Below are positions 26,841 to 35,275 of a DNA stretch of 60,409 nucleotides, piece by piece (position 1 is the first letter of the stretch; every line of letters begins with the position of its first letter). The notes beneath the pieces are model-generated. The model did no database searches. It saw only the letters and a list, made by a program, of their open reading frames with translations, and had not been told where the DNA came from. The stretch comes from an uncultured Lachnospiraceae bacterium (lineage in GTDB: Bacteria; Bacillota; Clostridia; Lachnospirales; Lachnospiraceae). The stretch is taken from contig CAJUPT010000010.1 of assembly GCA_910588405.1 (NCBI GenBank), positions 1 to 60,409 of the forward strand, in the 5' to 3' direction. The position numbers and the translations under genes are program-made.

Positions 26841-27526
26841 TGGCAGAAAAAAAAGAAAATCAAGAGAAGTCAGAAGGCCGGAATGCATTGCTGGTCAGCG
26901 GAGGAACTGCGGACCGGTCCTTTGTAACCGATTTTATGACGAACCGCCGGTACGATCTGATCCTGGCCGTGGACGGCGGCCTTAAGCTCTGTCACGACGC
27001 CGGTATCCTGCCCACCCATCTGGTGGGCGATTTTGATACGGTGGAGACGCCGCTGTTAGAACAGTATGCCGCCCTTCCGGGCATACAGGTAATCCGGCAC
27101 AATCCGGAGAAGGACGCCACGGATACGGAGCTTGCCATGGATCTGGCGATCCGGATGCAGGCTGAACAGATTCATATTCTGGGCGGTACGGGCAGCCGGA
27201 TCGATCATTCTCTGGCCAATATTTATGTGCTGCTTCACGCCCACAGAAAGGGTATCCCCTGCCATATGTATGACGCTTATAACAGGCTTTCTCTGCTGGA
27301 AGGGGAGCGGGTGATTTCCAGGGAGGAGCAGTACGGAGACTATGTCTCTCTGCTGCCGGTTACGGAAATCGTGAAAGGGATTACCCTGGAGGGCTTTAAA
27401 TATGGCCTGAACGAGGCGGAGCTGCCGATTGGCAGCAGCTTAGGGGTCAGCAACGAAATCGCGGCCCCTCAGGCCAGGATTCGGTGCCGCAAGGGGATTT
27501 TGCTGGTGGTGGAGTCGAAGGACTGA
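26831..27526 (+). CDS. thiN: Thiamine pyrophosphokinase
   Basis: A 231-residue enzyme that transfers pyrophosphate from ATP to thiamine to make thiamine diphosphate. Motifs seen are LAVDGGLKLCHDAGILPTHLVGDFDT (substrate and Mg binding Asp residues), NPEKDATDTELAM and LGGTGSRIDHSLANI; the C-terminal beta domain binds thiamine. GTG 26831 has AGAGG about 10 bases upstream and overlaps rpe by 10 bases; ATG 26837, in an ATGA overlap, is the alternative and would shorten it by two residues. The rsgA-rpe-thiN order is conserved in Firmicutes. Confidence 0.93.
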   Translation: MEMMAEKKENQEKSEGRNALLVSGGTADRSFVTDFMTNRRYDLILAVDGGLKLCHDAGILPTHLVGDFDTVETPLLEQYAALPGIQVIRHNPEKDATDTELAMDLAIRMQAEQIHILGGTGSRIDHSLANIYVLLHAHRKGIPCHMYDAYNRLSLLEGERVISREEQYGDYVSLLPVTEIVKGITLEGFKYGLNEAELPIGSSLGVSNEIAAPQARIRCRKGILLVVESKD

Positions 27527-27588
27527 ATACTTAGATTTAGTTAAATTTGAATACTTCGGAAGGATTTCCAAACTGTCCCTTATATAAT
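27525..27588 (+). promoter_or_regulatory. Candidate activator-dependent promoter of the vitamin B6 pair
   Basis: A consensus TATAAT (27583-27588) has no recognisable -35. Two exact direct repeats GAATACTT (27525-27532 and 27549-27556) start 24 bases apart, the second ending 26 bases before the -10 hexamer, where an activator would touch polymerase. The first overlaps the thiN stop codon. Which regulator binds is unknown; PdxR-type MocR proteins are known to use direct repeats. Confidence 0.35.
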
Positions 27589-27684
27589 ATTAAAAATTGG
27601 ATATTTTTATAAGGCCAGATTAATGCTATGATACCTCCAAGTTAAAAAACAATCTATGTTAAAAAAAGCAGGAGGCATCACAGT

Positions 27685-28287
27685 ATGAAATCAAATGTAA
27701 AATCGAAAGAAATCAGCGTGGAAAAAATTGCTTTAACCGGTTTGTTTGCAGCATTGTCCTATGTGGTATTTACCTTTTTACAGATTAAGATCAGTCTGCC
27801 GGGAGGGGATGCCACGTCTATTCATCTGGGCAATGCGGTTTGCGTACTGGGCGCGCTGATGCTGGGCGGCGTGTACGGTGGCTTAGGCGGTGCAATCGGC
27901 ATGACGATTGGCGATCTGCTGGACCCAATTTACATCGTTTATGCGCCAAAGACTTTCATTCTTAAGTTTTGTATCGGTTTGATTACAGGACTGGTTGCCC
28001 ATAAGATCGGAAAGATTAACGAAACGACAGACGAGAAAAGGGTCGTCTTTTATTCTACGCTGGCCGCCGCCTGCGGACTGTTGTTTAATGTGATTTTTGA
28101 TCCGTTGTTAGGCTATTATTATAAGCTGCTGATTATTGGCAAGCCTGCGGCAGAGCTGGTGTTGACCTGGAATGTTCTTTCAACCAGTATCAATGCCATT
28201 ACCTCCCTGGTGGTTTCCGTGCTGATCTATGTGGCGTTAAGAAAAGTATTATTGCGGAACGGTATGTTTGGCCAGCTGGCAAGATAA
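27685..28287 (+). CDS. ECF transporter substrate-binding (S) component, probably for vitamin B6
   Basis: This 200-residue integral membrane protein has about six hydrophobic segments and the Ala-rich cytoplasmic signature used to dock with the shared EcfT subunit (near IALTGLFAALSYVVF). Such S components bind a vitamin and use a common energising module encoded elsewhere; no ecfA/T genes are in the window. Its placement 27 bases before a pyridoxamine-kinase gene suggests pyridoxine, pyridoxal or pyridoxamine as substrate, as proposed for PdxU-type proteins. AGGAGGCATCACAGT precedes ATG 27685. Substrate assignment is inference from context. Confidence 0.8.
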   Translation: MKSNVKSKEISVEKIALTGLFAALSYVVFTFLQIKISLPGGDATSIHLGNAVCVLGALMLGGVYGGLGGAIGMTIGDLLDPIYIVYAPKTFILKFCIGLITGLVAHKIGKINETTDEKRVVFYSTLAAACGLLFNVIFDPLLGYYYKLLIIGKPAAELVLTWNVLSTSINAITSLVVSVLIYVALRKVLLRNGMFGQLAR

Positions 28288-28314
28288 GATAAACCTGCCA
28301 CCGGAGGGAAACGT

Positions 28315-29139
28315 ATGGGAAAACAGAAAAAAATTGCTGTTATTCAGGATATATCAGGGTTTGGGCGCTGTTCTTTAACAGTCGCCCTTCCTGTGATTTC
28401 GGCCATGAAAGTACAGTGCTGTCCGGTCATCACCTCGGTTTTTTCTAACCATACCGGCTATCCCCAATATTTTTTCGACGATTATACGGATCGTATGCCG
28501 TTTTATATCGAAAAATGGAAGCAGCTGGGGTTGAGCTTTGACGGAATTTATACCGGGTTTCTCGGTTCGGCAGAGCAGATTCGCATTGTTCAGGACTTTA
28601 TTCGAGATTTTAAAAGGCCAGAGACAAAGGTAATCATTGATCCGGTAATGGGGGATAATGGAACAGCGTATATTACGTATACGCCGCAGCTTTGTGAGCG
28701 TATGCGAGGGCTGGCAGTGCAGGCAGATCTGCTGACGCCCAATGTAACGGAGCTGTGTATTCTGACCGGTACGCCTTATGGAAATGGTCGTTTTACCATA
28801 AAACAGTATGAGGAGATGGCCGAAGCGTTAGCAGTTATGGGGCCGGAAAGGATCGTGATTACAGGAATCCGCCAGGGCGGTTATATTGCTAATGGCATAT
28901 ATCAGAAAAACCGTCCCTTCCGGCTATGCCGTGCCAAAAGTGCAGGTCAGTGCCGCTGTGGTACGGGAGACTTGTTTGCATCGATTGTTGCTGCGGATGC
29001 GGTGAACGGAGTAGATTTTGTAAAGTCGGTTCAAAAAGCGGCAGGGTTTGTGAAAAAATGTATTGTCCGTTCTCAGGAGCTGGAAATTCCGCTGACGGAT
29101 GGGGTCTGTTTTGAGGAATTTTTGGGGCAGCTAAGGTAG
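28315..29139 (+). CDS. Pyridoxamine/pyridoxal kinase (PdxY/PdxK type)
   Basis: A 274-residue ribokinase-like enzyme predicted to phosphorylate B6 vitamers to PLP precursors. It begins with the IQDISGFGRCSLTVALPVISAM segment typical of bacterial pyridoxal kinases, has the VIIDPVMGDNG metal/phosphate motif and the anion-hole/catalytic GTGDLFAS motif (catalytic Asp near 222). CGGAGGG lies upstream of ATG 28315. It follows the ECF S component directly, forming an uptake-and-trap pair. Specificity among pyridoxal, pyridoxamine and hydroxymethylpyrimidine cannot be set from sequence alone. Confidence 0.88.
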   Translation: MGKQKKIAVIQDISGFGRCSLTVALPVISAMKVQCCPVITSVFSNHTGYPQYFFDDYTDRMPFYIEKWKQLGLSFDGIYTGFLGSAEQIRIVQDFIRDFKRPETKVIIDPVMGDNGTAYITYTPQLCERMRGLAVQADLLTPNVTELCILTGTPYGNGRFTIKQYEEMAEALAVMGPERIVITGIRQGGYIANGIYQKNRPFRLCRAKSAGQCRCGTGDLFASIVAADAVNGVDFVKSVQKAAGFVKKCIVRSQELEIPLTDGVCFEEFLGQLR

Positions 29140-29167
29140 CAGGCCCAGCATATATTTATTTTCAGAC

Positions 29168-29196
29168 TTTACGAAATCCTTTTAAACCTTTATAAT
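29168..29196 (+). promoter_or_regulatory. Promoter of the maf gene cluster
   Basis: TTTACG (29168-29173), a 17-bp spacer and perfect TATAAT (29191-29196) lie 38 bases upstream of the maf start, in the gap after the pyridoxamine kinase gene. Confidence 0.7.
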
Positions 29197-29234
29197 AAGA
29201 ACTGTAAAAAGACAGTGCATAGATTGGAGTATTT

Positions 29235-29831
29235 ATGGAATTAAAGGGCCATAGCAGTCTTATTCTGGCATCGGCGTCTCCCAGACGGAGAGAGCTGATT
29301 CAGCTGCTGGAGATTCCTTATCAGATTATTCCGGCGAAGGGAGAGGAACAAGCAATTTCCGCTCTGCCATGGGAGACTGTAGAACAGCTATCGGCACAGA
29401 AGGCGGCTGAGGTGGGGCGCAGCCATCCGAACTGCTGGATACTGGGCGCGGATACGGTGGTAGCCTTTGGAAATGAAATTTTTGGAAAGCCTGCGGATGA
29501 AGAAGACGCTTATCGAATGCTGTATCTGTTACAGGGAAACACGCATCAGGTGTATACTGGCGTGACACTTTATCGGGTCAGTTCTGAGGGAAGCGAGAAG
29601 GTCCATAGGTTCTATGAAAAAACGGATGTGGAGGTTTATCCCATGAGCGATCAGGAAATATGGGCCTATATTCGAACTGGTGAACCGATGGACAAGGCCG
29701 GCGCTTATGGAATTCAGGGAAGCTTCGCTCTGTATGTAAAAGGGATTTGCGGCGATTATCAGAATGTTGTGGGGCTGCCGGTATCTCGGTTATATAGTGA
29801 GATGAAAAAGCTGGATTTGTTTCAAGTATAG
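29235..29831 (+). CDS. maf: Maf-family nucleotide pyrophosphatase
   Basis: This 198-residue protein is a Maf-type nucleoside-triphosphate pyrophosphatase, a house-cleaning enzyme that hydrolyses dTTP/UTP or modified nucleotides. The N-terminal LILASASPRRRELIQLL motif, the GADTVVAFGNEIFGKP loop with the metal-binding Asp, and MDKAGAYGIQG near 155 are diagnostic. It has its own promoter and no strong ribosome binding site (GGAG about 9 bases upstream of ATG 29235). Genes for a HAD phosphatase and a parvulin lipoprotein follow. Confidence 0.93.
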   Translation: MELKGHSSLILASASPRRRELIQLLEIPYQIIPAKGEEQAISALPWETVEQLSAQKAAEVGRSHPNCWILGADTVVAFGNEIFGKPADEEDAYRMLYLLQGNTHQVYTGVTLYRVSSEGSEKVHRFYEKTDVEVYPMSDQEIWAYIRTGEPMDKAGAYGIQGSFALYVKGICGDYQNVVGLPVSRLYSEMKKLDLFQV

Positions 29832-29946
29832 CGCTTTGCCGCAGTATTTTGTGGAAAATTGTCGAAATATGGTCCTGATATGGAATGTGCCGGCATAATA
29901 TATGGTCCATGGTTTATGTGCATATAAAGATGTAGAAGAGGAAATG

Positions 29947-30768
29947 ATGAAGAATATAAAATTGATTTGCTCCGACGTGGACGGCACGCTGGTTCCTGAC
30001 GGTACCAGTCAGCTGAATGCGGAGCTGTATGATATTATTCTGCAATTAAAAGAAAAAGGAATCCATTTTGCTGCGGCTTCCGGGCGACAGGTGATCAGTC
30101 TGGAAAAACTGTTTGACCCGATCAAGGATAAAATTTTCTATCTGGCGGAGAATGGCGCTTATATCGGCTGTTATGGGCGGGAATTGTTTACTCGTTCCAT
30201 GGATGGGGAGGATATCAGGCTGATGATCAGGGATATTCATGAACATATGCCTGACTGCGATATAATGTTAAGCGGCCCCAGAAAAGCTTATACGGATTCT
30301 GTTAATCCGGTATTTTTGAAATTTCTTCTGGAGGGCTACCGGTATGCCCTTGATGAGGTGGAGGAGCTGGAAAAGCTGGAAGGAAATTTTATCAAGCTGG
30401 CTCTCTACCGGGAAAATATCCCCACAGAATATCTGATTTTTCTGAGAGAGAAGTGGGGAAACCGATATAAGATCGTCACCTCCGGCGATATGTGGATTGA
30501 TATTTTGGATATTCATGCGAATAAAGGGCTGGCGGTAAAGGAACTGCAGGAAAGCTTGTCGATTACGCCGGAGGAAACGATGGTGTTTGGTGATCAGCAG
30601 AACGATATCGAGATGATCAGACAGGCATATTACAGCTATGCCGTGGCGAACGCATTGCCGGAGACTCGGGCTGCTGCCAGATTTATAACGGACAGCAGTA
30701 CAGATGACGGTGTGCTGAAGGTGCTAAAGGAGCTGTTAAAAACCATGTCTGAGAAAACAGATGAATAA
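29947..30768 (+). CDS. Cof-type HAD-IIB family phosphatase
   Basis: A 273-residue haloacid-dehalogenase-fold hydrolase with motif I DVDGTL (nucleophile Asp near residue 9, general acid Asp near 11), a type IIB cap domain in the middle, motif III Lys in NKGLAVKEL, and motif IV GDQQNDIEMI. Such enzymes dephosphorylate sugar phosphates, FMN or other small phosphates; the substrate is not predictable here. ATG 29947 has AGAGG 5 bases upstream; the frame is open to 29902 without a supporting site. Confidence 0.9.
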   Translation: MKNIKLICSDVDGTLVPDGTSQLNAELYDIILQLKEKGIHFAAASGRQVISLEKLFDPIKDKIFYLAENGAYIGCYGRELFTRSMDGEDIRLMIRDIHEHMPDCDIMLSGPRKAYTDSVNPVFLKFLLEGYRYALDEVEELEKLEGNFIKLALYRENIPTEYLIFLREKWGNRYKIVTSGDMWIDILDIHANKGLAVKELQESLSITPEETMVFGDQQNDIEMIRQAYYSYAVANALPETRAAARFITDSSTDDGVLKVLKELLKTMSEKTDE

Positions 30769-30832
30769 CCGGGCAGCGCTTTTGTCAGAAAAGGCATATT
30801 TTGTCCGGTTGTGTATGGAAGGTGAGAGCTGT

Positions 30833-31906
30833 TTGAAGAGTCAGAAGAAAAAAAGAACTGTCTGTCAGAAAAGATGCCTGTTGTGCCTGCAGGCTGTTTT
30901 GCTGGCCTGCGTATTATTTTTGTCCGGCTGTTCAAAGATGACCCAGGCGGATATCCAGTTTACCACAGGGCTTGGGGAGCATGAATTATTTAAGATCGGT
31001 CATGAGGTTTGTACGCAGCAGCAGGCAGCGGTATTGCTGGCCTCCCAGCGCAATTCTTATGAGGCGGTTTATGGAGATGGAATCTGGAAGATTCCTGTGG
31101 GTGGAAGAGATTTTGAAGGTGTAGTGCTGGATTCTATGAAGGCATTGCTGGCCCAGATGAAATGTATGGTGCTGATGGCCGAGGAGTATGAGGTTACGCT
31201 GCCGGAAGCCGAAAAACGGAGAATCAGAGAGGCTGCCGCCGAATTCTGCCAGTCTGCTGATACGAAGGAACTGGCTGATGCCGGTGTGACCGAGGATGAT
31301 GTTTATCAGGTGTTTTATGAGTACAGACTGAGTAATCAGCTGATCGATGAGCTGACCCGGAACGTGGATATAGAGATCAGTGATAATGACGCCCGAATTA
31401 TACAGGTTCAGCAGATTTTTTTCAGTACTGTCGATGCGGAGGGAAATTCTGTGTCACAGGAAGAAAAGGAAACGAAGTATGAACGAATGACTGCCATCAG
31501 ACAGCGGATTGACAGTGGAGAGGAGTTTGGAAAGCTGGCGGAAATTTATGATACGAGCCAGCAGACCCATTTTTCCATCGGGCGTGGAGAGATGCCTCAG
31601 GTTTATGAGGATATTGTGTTTGCTTTGGAGGATGGCGAGGTCAGCGACATTATTGAGACGGATGCCGGCTTTTATCTGGTAAAATGTCTGGAGGATTATG
31701 ATATCGACGCGACACAGGTACACAAGGAGCAGATGGGAGCGGTTAAGAAAAAGGATGCTTTTTCCCAGCTCTATGATACCTTTACTGCCGGTCTGACCTC
31801 TGAGTTTAATCAGTCCGCATGGGAACAGCTTTCTATGTCGGGAGAGGGAAAAATCACCGGGGCAGATTTTTTTAGAATTTACCGGAATTATTTTGAAGCG
31901 CAGTAG
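30833..31906 (+). CDS. Parvulin-type peptidyl-prolyl isomerase lipoprotein (PrsA-like)
   Basis: This 357-residue predicted lipoprotein has a basic N-terminus, a hydrophobic stretch and the lipobox LSGC (Cys near residue 25), a helical SurA/PrsA-like N-domain, and a PpiC rotamase domain (about 195-300; FGKLAEIYDTSQQTHFSIGRGEMPQ and GEVSDIIETDAGFYLVKC). It would assist folding of exported proteins on the outer face of the membrane. I use TTG 30833, with AAGGTGAG about 7 bases upstream, because it places the signal peptide correctly; ATG 30815 is possible. The gene lies about 64 bases after the HAD gene. Confidence 0.8.
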   Translation: MKSQKKKRTVCQKRCLLCLQAVLLACVLFLSGCSKMTQADIQFTTGLGEHELFKIGHEVCTQQQAAVLLASQRNSYEAVYGDGIWKIPVGGRDFEGVVLDSMKALLAQMKCMVLMAEEYEVTLPEAEKRRIREAAAEFCQSADTKELADAGVTEDDVYQVFYEYRLSNQLIDELTRNVDIEISDNDARIIQVQQIFFSTVDAEGNSVSQEEKETKYERMTAIRQRIDSGEEFGKLAEIYDTSQQTHFSIGRGEMPQVYEDIVFALEDGEVSDIIETDAGFYLVKCLEDYDIDATQVHKEQMGAVKKKDAFSQLYDTFTAGLTSEFNQSAWEQLSMSGEGKITGADFFRIYRNYFEAQ

Positions 31907-31927
31907 GTTTTGAAAGAAGAGAGTATT

Positions 31928-32422
31928 ATGATCGGATTGCAATTACCGGATTTAAAGACGTCCACGGCCCATATCTTTACCCGGCCTTCTCTGGACTATT
32001 TCCTTTTAAAGGAGGCCATAATCGTTACGTCGAACACCTATACCATAGACGGAGCCGTGAAAAAAGACTATTTTTCGGAGGAGGAGCTAGAAGGGCTGCG
32101 AGATCCGGAATGGATGGAGTGGAAACTGCTGCGGCCGGTCTGCTTTTCTCTGATCAAGGGAAGCAGACTTCCTCTGTCATTTCAGATTGCCCTGGCGCTT
32201 TCGAGAGATAATATCGACCGTCTGGTAGGGCAAAACCGGATTTCCTTTCGAACAGAGGAAATCGGCGGCCTGTACCTGAATTTTCGCTACGAGAAAAAAG
32301 TGCTGACCGCCATTTCCGCCACATCTTTGAAAACTTTTTCCATGGATAAAAGTCTGGAAATACTTTGGGATGACACGGTGAAAAAACTGCTTCATCAACT
32401 GGAAATTCCTTTTGAGGAGTAA
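31928..32422 (+). CDS. Conserved protein, DUF5721-like
   Basis: A 164-residue soluble protein without signal peptide or membrane segment. It resembles a small family conserved mainly in Lachnospiraceae that I recall as DUF5721; the label is from memory. Visible features are a predicted beta-rich first half and SLIKGSRLPLSFQIALALS in the middle. No catalytic motif can be named. ATG 31928 has AAGAAGAG upstream; the TTG at 31910 would add six residues. It sits 21 bases after the lipoprotein gene, so the two are probably co-transcribed. The function is unknown. Confidence 0.65.
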   Translation: MIGLQLPDLKTSTAHIFTRPSLDYFLLKEAIIVTSNTYTIDGAVKKDYFSEEELEGLRDPEWMEWKLLRPVCFSLIKGSRLPLSFQIALALSRDNIDRLVGQNRISFRTEEIGGLYLNFRYEKKVLTAISATSLKTFSMDKSLEILWDDTVKKLLHQLEIPFEE

Positions 32423-32514
32423 AGATGTACGCGCGGAAGCTCTCGGCCTTAAAATCAGGCGCTGCGGGACTTTGGGGAGTACATGTAAGTGAAAACAGGA
32501 GGAGAGTACGAATT

Positions 32515-33018
32515 TTGAAAATCAGGCAGTCAATGGAATCGGATCTTGATGAGATAATGGAAATATATGCGTATGCGAGAAGGTTTATGGCGGAGAATGG
32601 CAACCCAAATCAATGGGGCCCCACAAACTGGCCGCCGAAGCATCTGATCCATAACGATATTTTACAAAAGAAGAGCTACGTATGTCTCCATGAGGAACAG
32701 ATTGCAGGGACATTTTTTTATACGATCGGCAAAGATGTCGAACCCACCTACCGGCATATTGAGAATGGAAGATGGCTGGACGACAGCGCCTACGGCGTCG
32801 TACACCGGATTGCCGGAAACGGCTCTGTAAAGGGCATAGGGGAATTTTGTCTGGAATGGGCATACCGGCAGTGCGGACACCTGCGCATAGATACCCACGG
32901 AGACAATATCGTGATGCAAAACCTGCTGGCCAAAATGGGGTTTCAGTACTGTGGAATCGTTTATGTTGAGGAGGACCGGAATCCAAGGCTTGCGTATGAA
33001 AAGGCAGGTGTTTGGTGA
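32515..33018 (+). CDS. GNAT-family N-acetyltransferase
   Basis: This 167-residue protein has the GCN5-related acetyltransferase fold: the IRQSMESDLDEIMEIYAYAR start, a central strand with EEQIAGTFFYTIG, an acetyl-CoA pyrophosphate loop at HRIAGNGSVKGIGEFCLEWA, and the C-terminal NLLAKMGFQYCGIVYVE motif. It resembles uncharacterised GNAT proteins of Clostridia; the substrate is unknown. The TTG start at 32515 is chosen because GGAGGAGAG lies about 8 bases upstream; the frame is open to 32425. A 26-base gap separates it from the CIRCE element. Confidence 0.82.
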   Translation: MKIRQSMESDLDEIMEIYAYARRFMAENGNPNQWGPTNWPPKHLIHNDILQKKSYVCLHEEQIAGTFFYTIGKDVEPTYRHIENGRWLDDSAYGVVHRIAGNGSVKGIGEFCLEWAYRQCGHLRIDTHGDNIVMQNLLAKMGFQYCGIVYVEEDRNPRLAYEKAGVW

Positions 33019-33043
33019 TGGGATGGTCAAATTTTTTACTTTG

Positions 33044-33070
33044 TTAGCACTCACTAAAAATGAGTGCTAA
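33044..33070 (+). promoter_or_regulatory. CIRCE element (HrcA operator) upstream of htpG
   Basis: TTAGCACTC (33044-33052), a 9-base spacer and GAGTGCTAA (33062-33070) form an exact CIRCE inverted repeat, the operator of the heat-shock repressor HrcA. It ends 7 bases before the -35 hexamer of the htpG promoter. CIRCE normally controls groESL and dnaK operons; its use on htpG is less common. Confidence 0.95.
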
Positions 33071-33077
33071 TTTTTTC

Positions 33078-33106
33078 TTGACAATCCTCCTGAAAGGTAT
33101 TAATAT
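33078..33106 (+). promoter_or_regulatory. htpG promoter
   Basis: TTGACA (33078-33083), a 17-bp spacer and TAATAT (33101-33106) form a near-consensus vegetative promoter directly downstream of the CIRCE box and 61 bases before the htpG start codon. Confidence 0.85.
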
Positions 33107-33167
33107 ATACGTTAGTAAAAAGTTTGAAAGCAAATTTAAGAAAAAAGAAAGTAAAGGAGCTGTGGTT

Positions 33168-35162
33168 ATGGGCAACAAATCAGGAAGTTTATCGATCAAC
33201 AGTGAAAATATTTTCCCGATTATAAAAAAATGGCTGTATTCCGACCATGATATTTTCTACAGGGAGCTGGTGTCAAACGCCTGCGACGCGGTGACGAAGC
33301 TGAAAAAGCTGGAGGTGATGGGAGAGTATTCTTTCCCCGAGGATTATAAGGCGAAAGTGACCGTGGAGCTTGACCCGGAAACCAAATCCGCCTCCATCAC
33401 CGATAATGGTATCGGTATGACCTTTGAGGAAGTGGACGAGTATATCAACCAGATCGCTTTCTCCGGCGCCCAGGATTTCCTGGAAAAATATAAGGACAAG
33501 ACCAGCGAGGATCAGATCATCGGTCATTTCGGACTGGGCTTTTATTCCGCGTTTATGGTAGCCGACCGGGTGACTATCGACACGCTGTCCTGTCAGGAAG
33601 GGGCGAAAGCCGTACACTGGGAGTCTGACGGCGGCACGGAATATGAGATGGGGGACAGCGACAGAACCGAAGTCGGCACCACCATCACCCTTTATTTCAA
33701 TGAAGACAGCGTAGAATTTTCCAATGAGTACCGGGTAAAAGAGGTGCTGGAAAAATACTGCTCCTTTATGCCCACGGAAATCTATGTGACTGTCAAGGGC
33801 AAGGAGCCGGAATATGAGACCATCGACGAGGCCGACGTACTGGAAACGGATACGGTGGTGGAGCATATCGTAGAGGAGGCAAAGACGGAGGAGCAGGAGA
33901 ATGAAAACGGCGAGAAAGAAACCGTGGAGATTTCTCCCCGCCGGGAAAAGGCCAAGATCCTGAAACGCCCTGAGCCTGTCAACGACATCTCGCCGCTGTG
34001 GACGAAGCATCCTAACGACTGTACCGAGGAGGAATACAAGGATTTCTACCGCAAGGTATTCCGGGACTATAAAGAGCCTTTGTTCTGGATTCATCTGAAC
34101 ATGGATTATCCTTTTAATCTGAAAGGCATCCTCTACTTCCCGAAGATCAACATGGAGTATGAATCCATTGAGGGAACGATCAAGCTGTACAATAACCAGG
34201 TGTTTATCGCCGATAATATTAAGGAAGTAATTCCTGAATTCCTGATGCTGTTAAAGGGCGTGATCGACTGCCCGGATCTGCCGCTGAACGTATCCAGAAG
34301 CGCTCTGCAGAACGACGGCTTTGTGAAGAAGATTTCCGATTATATCACAAAGAAGGTGGCGGACAAGTTAAGCGGGATGTGCAAAACCGACAAGGAAAAT
34401 TATGAGAAGTACTGGGATGATATCAGTCCGTTCATCAAATTTGGCTGCTTAAGAGATGAGAAGTTTGATGAGAAGATGAAGGATTACATCTTGTACAAGA
34501 ATATCGACGGAAAATATCTGACCCTTCCGGAGCTTTTAGAGGAAAATAAGGAGGCCCATGAGAATACGGTATTCTATGTGACTGACGAGAAGGAGCAGGC
34601 CCAGTATATCGCCATGTTCCGCCAGGAGGGTATTGACGCGGTGCTGCTGACCCACAACATCGACACGCCCTTTATCAGCCATACGGAGCAGAAGAATGAG
34701 AATCTGAAATTTGTCAGAATCGACGCCGATTTAAGCGATTCCTTCAAGGAAACGGTGGACGAGGTCGAGACAGAGCAGATTAAGGCCATGGGCGAAGAAC
34801 TGTCGACGGTGTTTAAGGAAGCGCTGAAGATGGAGAAACTGGAAGTGAAGGTGGAGAAGCTGAAAAATGCCTCCCTGGCTTCCATGATCACTGTCTCCGA
34901 GGAGGGCCGGAGAATGCAGGATATGATGAAGATGTACGGCATGGATTCTTCCTTTGGCGCCGACGAGGGACAGACCCTGGTGCTGAACGCCGGCCATCCG
35001 CTGGTACGGTACCTGAAAGACCACAAGGATTCCGAGCATGCCGCCATGTTCTGCAACCAGCTCTATGACCTGGCCCAGTTAAGCCACGGAACGCTGACGC
35101 CGGAGCGGATGACGGAGTTTGTTACCAGAAGTAATGAAGTGATGCTGCTGATGACGAAGTAA
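33168..35162 (+). CDS. htpG: Hsp90-family chaperone HtpG
   Basis: A 664-residue ATP-dependent cytoplasmic chaperone. The GHKL ATPase domain (about 1-240) has ELVSNACDAVTKL (catalytic Glu and Mg-binding Asn), DNGIGMTFEEV, and IGHFGLGFYSAFMVADRV; the middle domain has the LNVSRSALQ motif with the catalytic-loop Arg, and the C-terminal region ends without a eukaryotic MEEVD. A charged insert (about 215-270, rich in Glu) links the first two domains, longer than in E. coli HtpG (624 residues). ATG 33168 has AAAGGAGC upstream. Control by CIRCE places it in the HrcA regulon. Confidence 0.96.
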   Translation: MGNKSGSLSINSENIFPIIKKWLYSDHDIFYRELVSNACDAVTKLKKLEVMGEYSFPEDYKAKVTVELDPETKSASITDNGIGMTFEEVDEYINQIAFSGAQDFLEKYKDKTSEDQIIGHFGLGFYSAFMVADRVTIDTLSCQEGAKAVHWESDGGTEYEMGDSDRTEVGTTITLYFNEDSVEFSNEYRVKEVLEKYCSFMPTEIYVTVKGKEPEYETIDEADVLETDTVVEHIVEEAKTEEQENENGEKETVEISPRREKAKILKRPEPVNDISPLWTKHPNDCTEEEYKDFYRKVFRDYKEPLFWIHLNMDYPFNLKGILYFPKINMEYESIEGTIKLYNNQVFIADNIKEVIPEFLMLLKGVIDCPDLPLNVSRSALQNDGFVKKISDYITKKVADKLSGMCKTDKENYEKYWDDISPFIKFGCLRDEKFDEKMKDYILYKNIDGKYLTLPELLEENKEAHENTVFYVTDEKEQAQYIAMFRQEGIDAVLLTHNIDTPFISHTEQKNENLKFVRIDADLSDSFKETVDEVETEQIKAMGEELSTVFKEALKMEKLEVKVEKLKNASLASMITVSEEGRRMQDMMKMYGMDSSFGADEGQTLVLNAGHPLVRYLKDHKDSEHAAMFCNQLYDLAQLSHGTLTPERMTEFVTRSNEVMLLMTK

Positions 35163-35185
35163 ATGAAAAAATTTTGGGGATTTGC

Positions 35186-35230
35186 AGAAGGCTGACAGCT
35201 AAAACGGCTGCCAGCCTTCTGTTTGTTTTT
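35186..35230 (+). terminator. Rho-independent terminator after htpG
   Basis: CAGAAGGCTG (35186-35195) and CAGCCTTCTG (35213-35222) pair perfectly, with a further CAGC/GCTG pairing inside, and are followed by TTTGTTTTTTT. Confidence 0.88.
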
Positions 35231-35240
35231 TTACAGCCTC

Positions 35241-35269
35241 TTGAATAATGGTTTTTTATACGGTACAAT
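35241..35269 (+). promoter_or_regulatory. Promoter giving a probably leaderless response-regulator mRNA
   Basis: TTGAAT (35241-35246), a 17-bp spacer and TACAAT (35264-35269) place the expected transcription start about 6-7 bases later, at or beside ATG 35276. No Shine-Dalgarno sequence precedes that ATG, so the transcript is probably leaderless. Confidence 0.6.
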
Positions 35270-35275
35270 ATCAGT

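Noticed and set aside
33273..34094. 273-residue minus-strand frame opposite htpG
   Set aside because: It is opposite conserved GHKL ATPase motifs and has no independent support.
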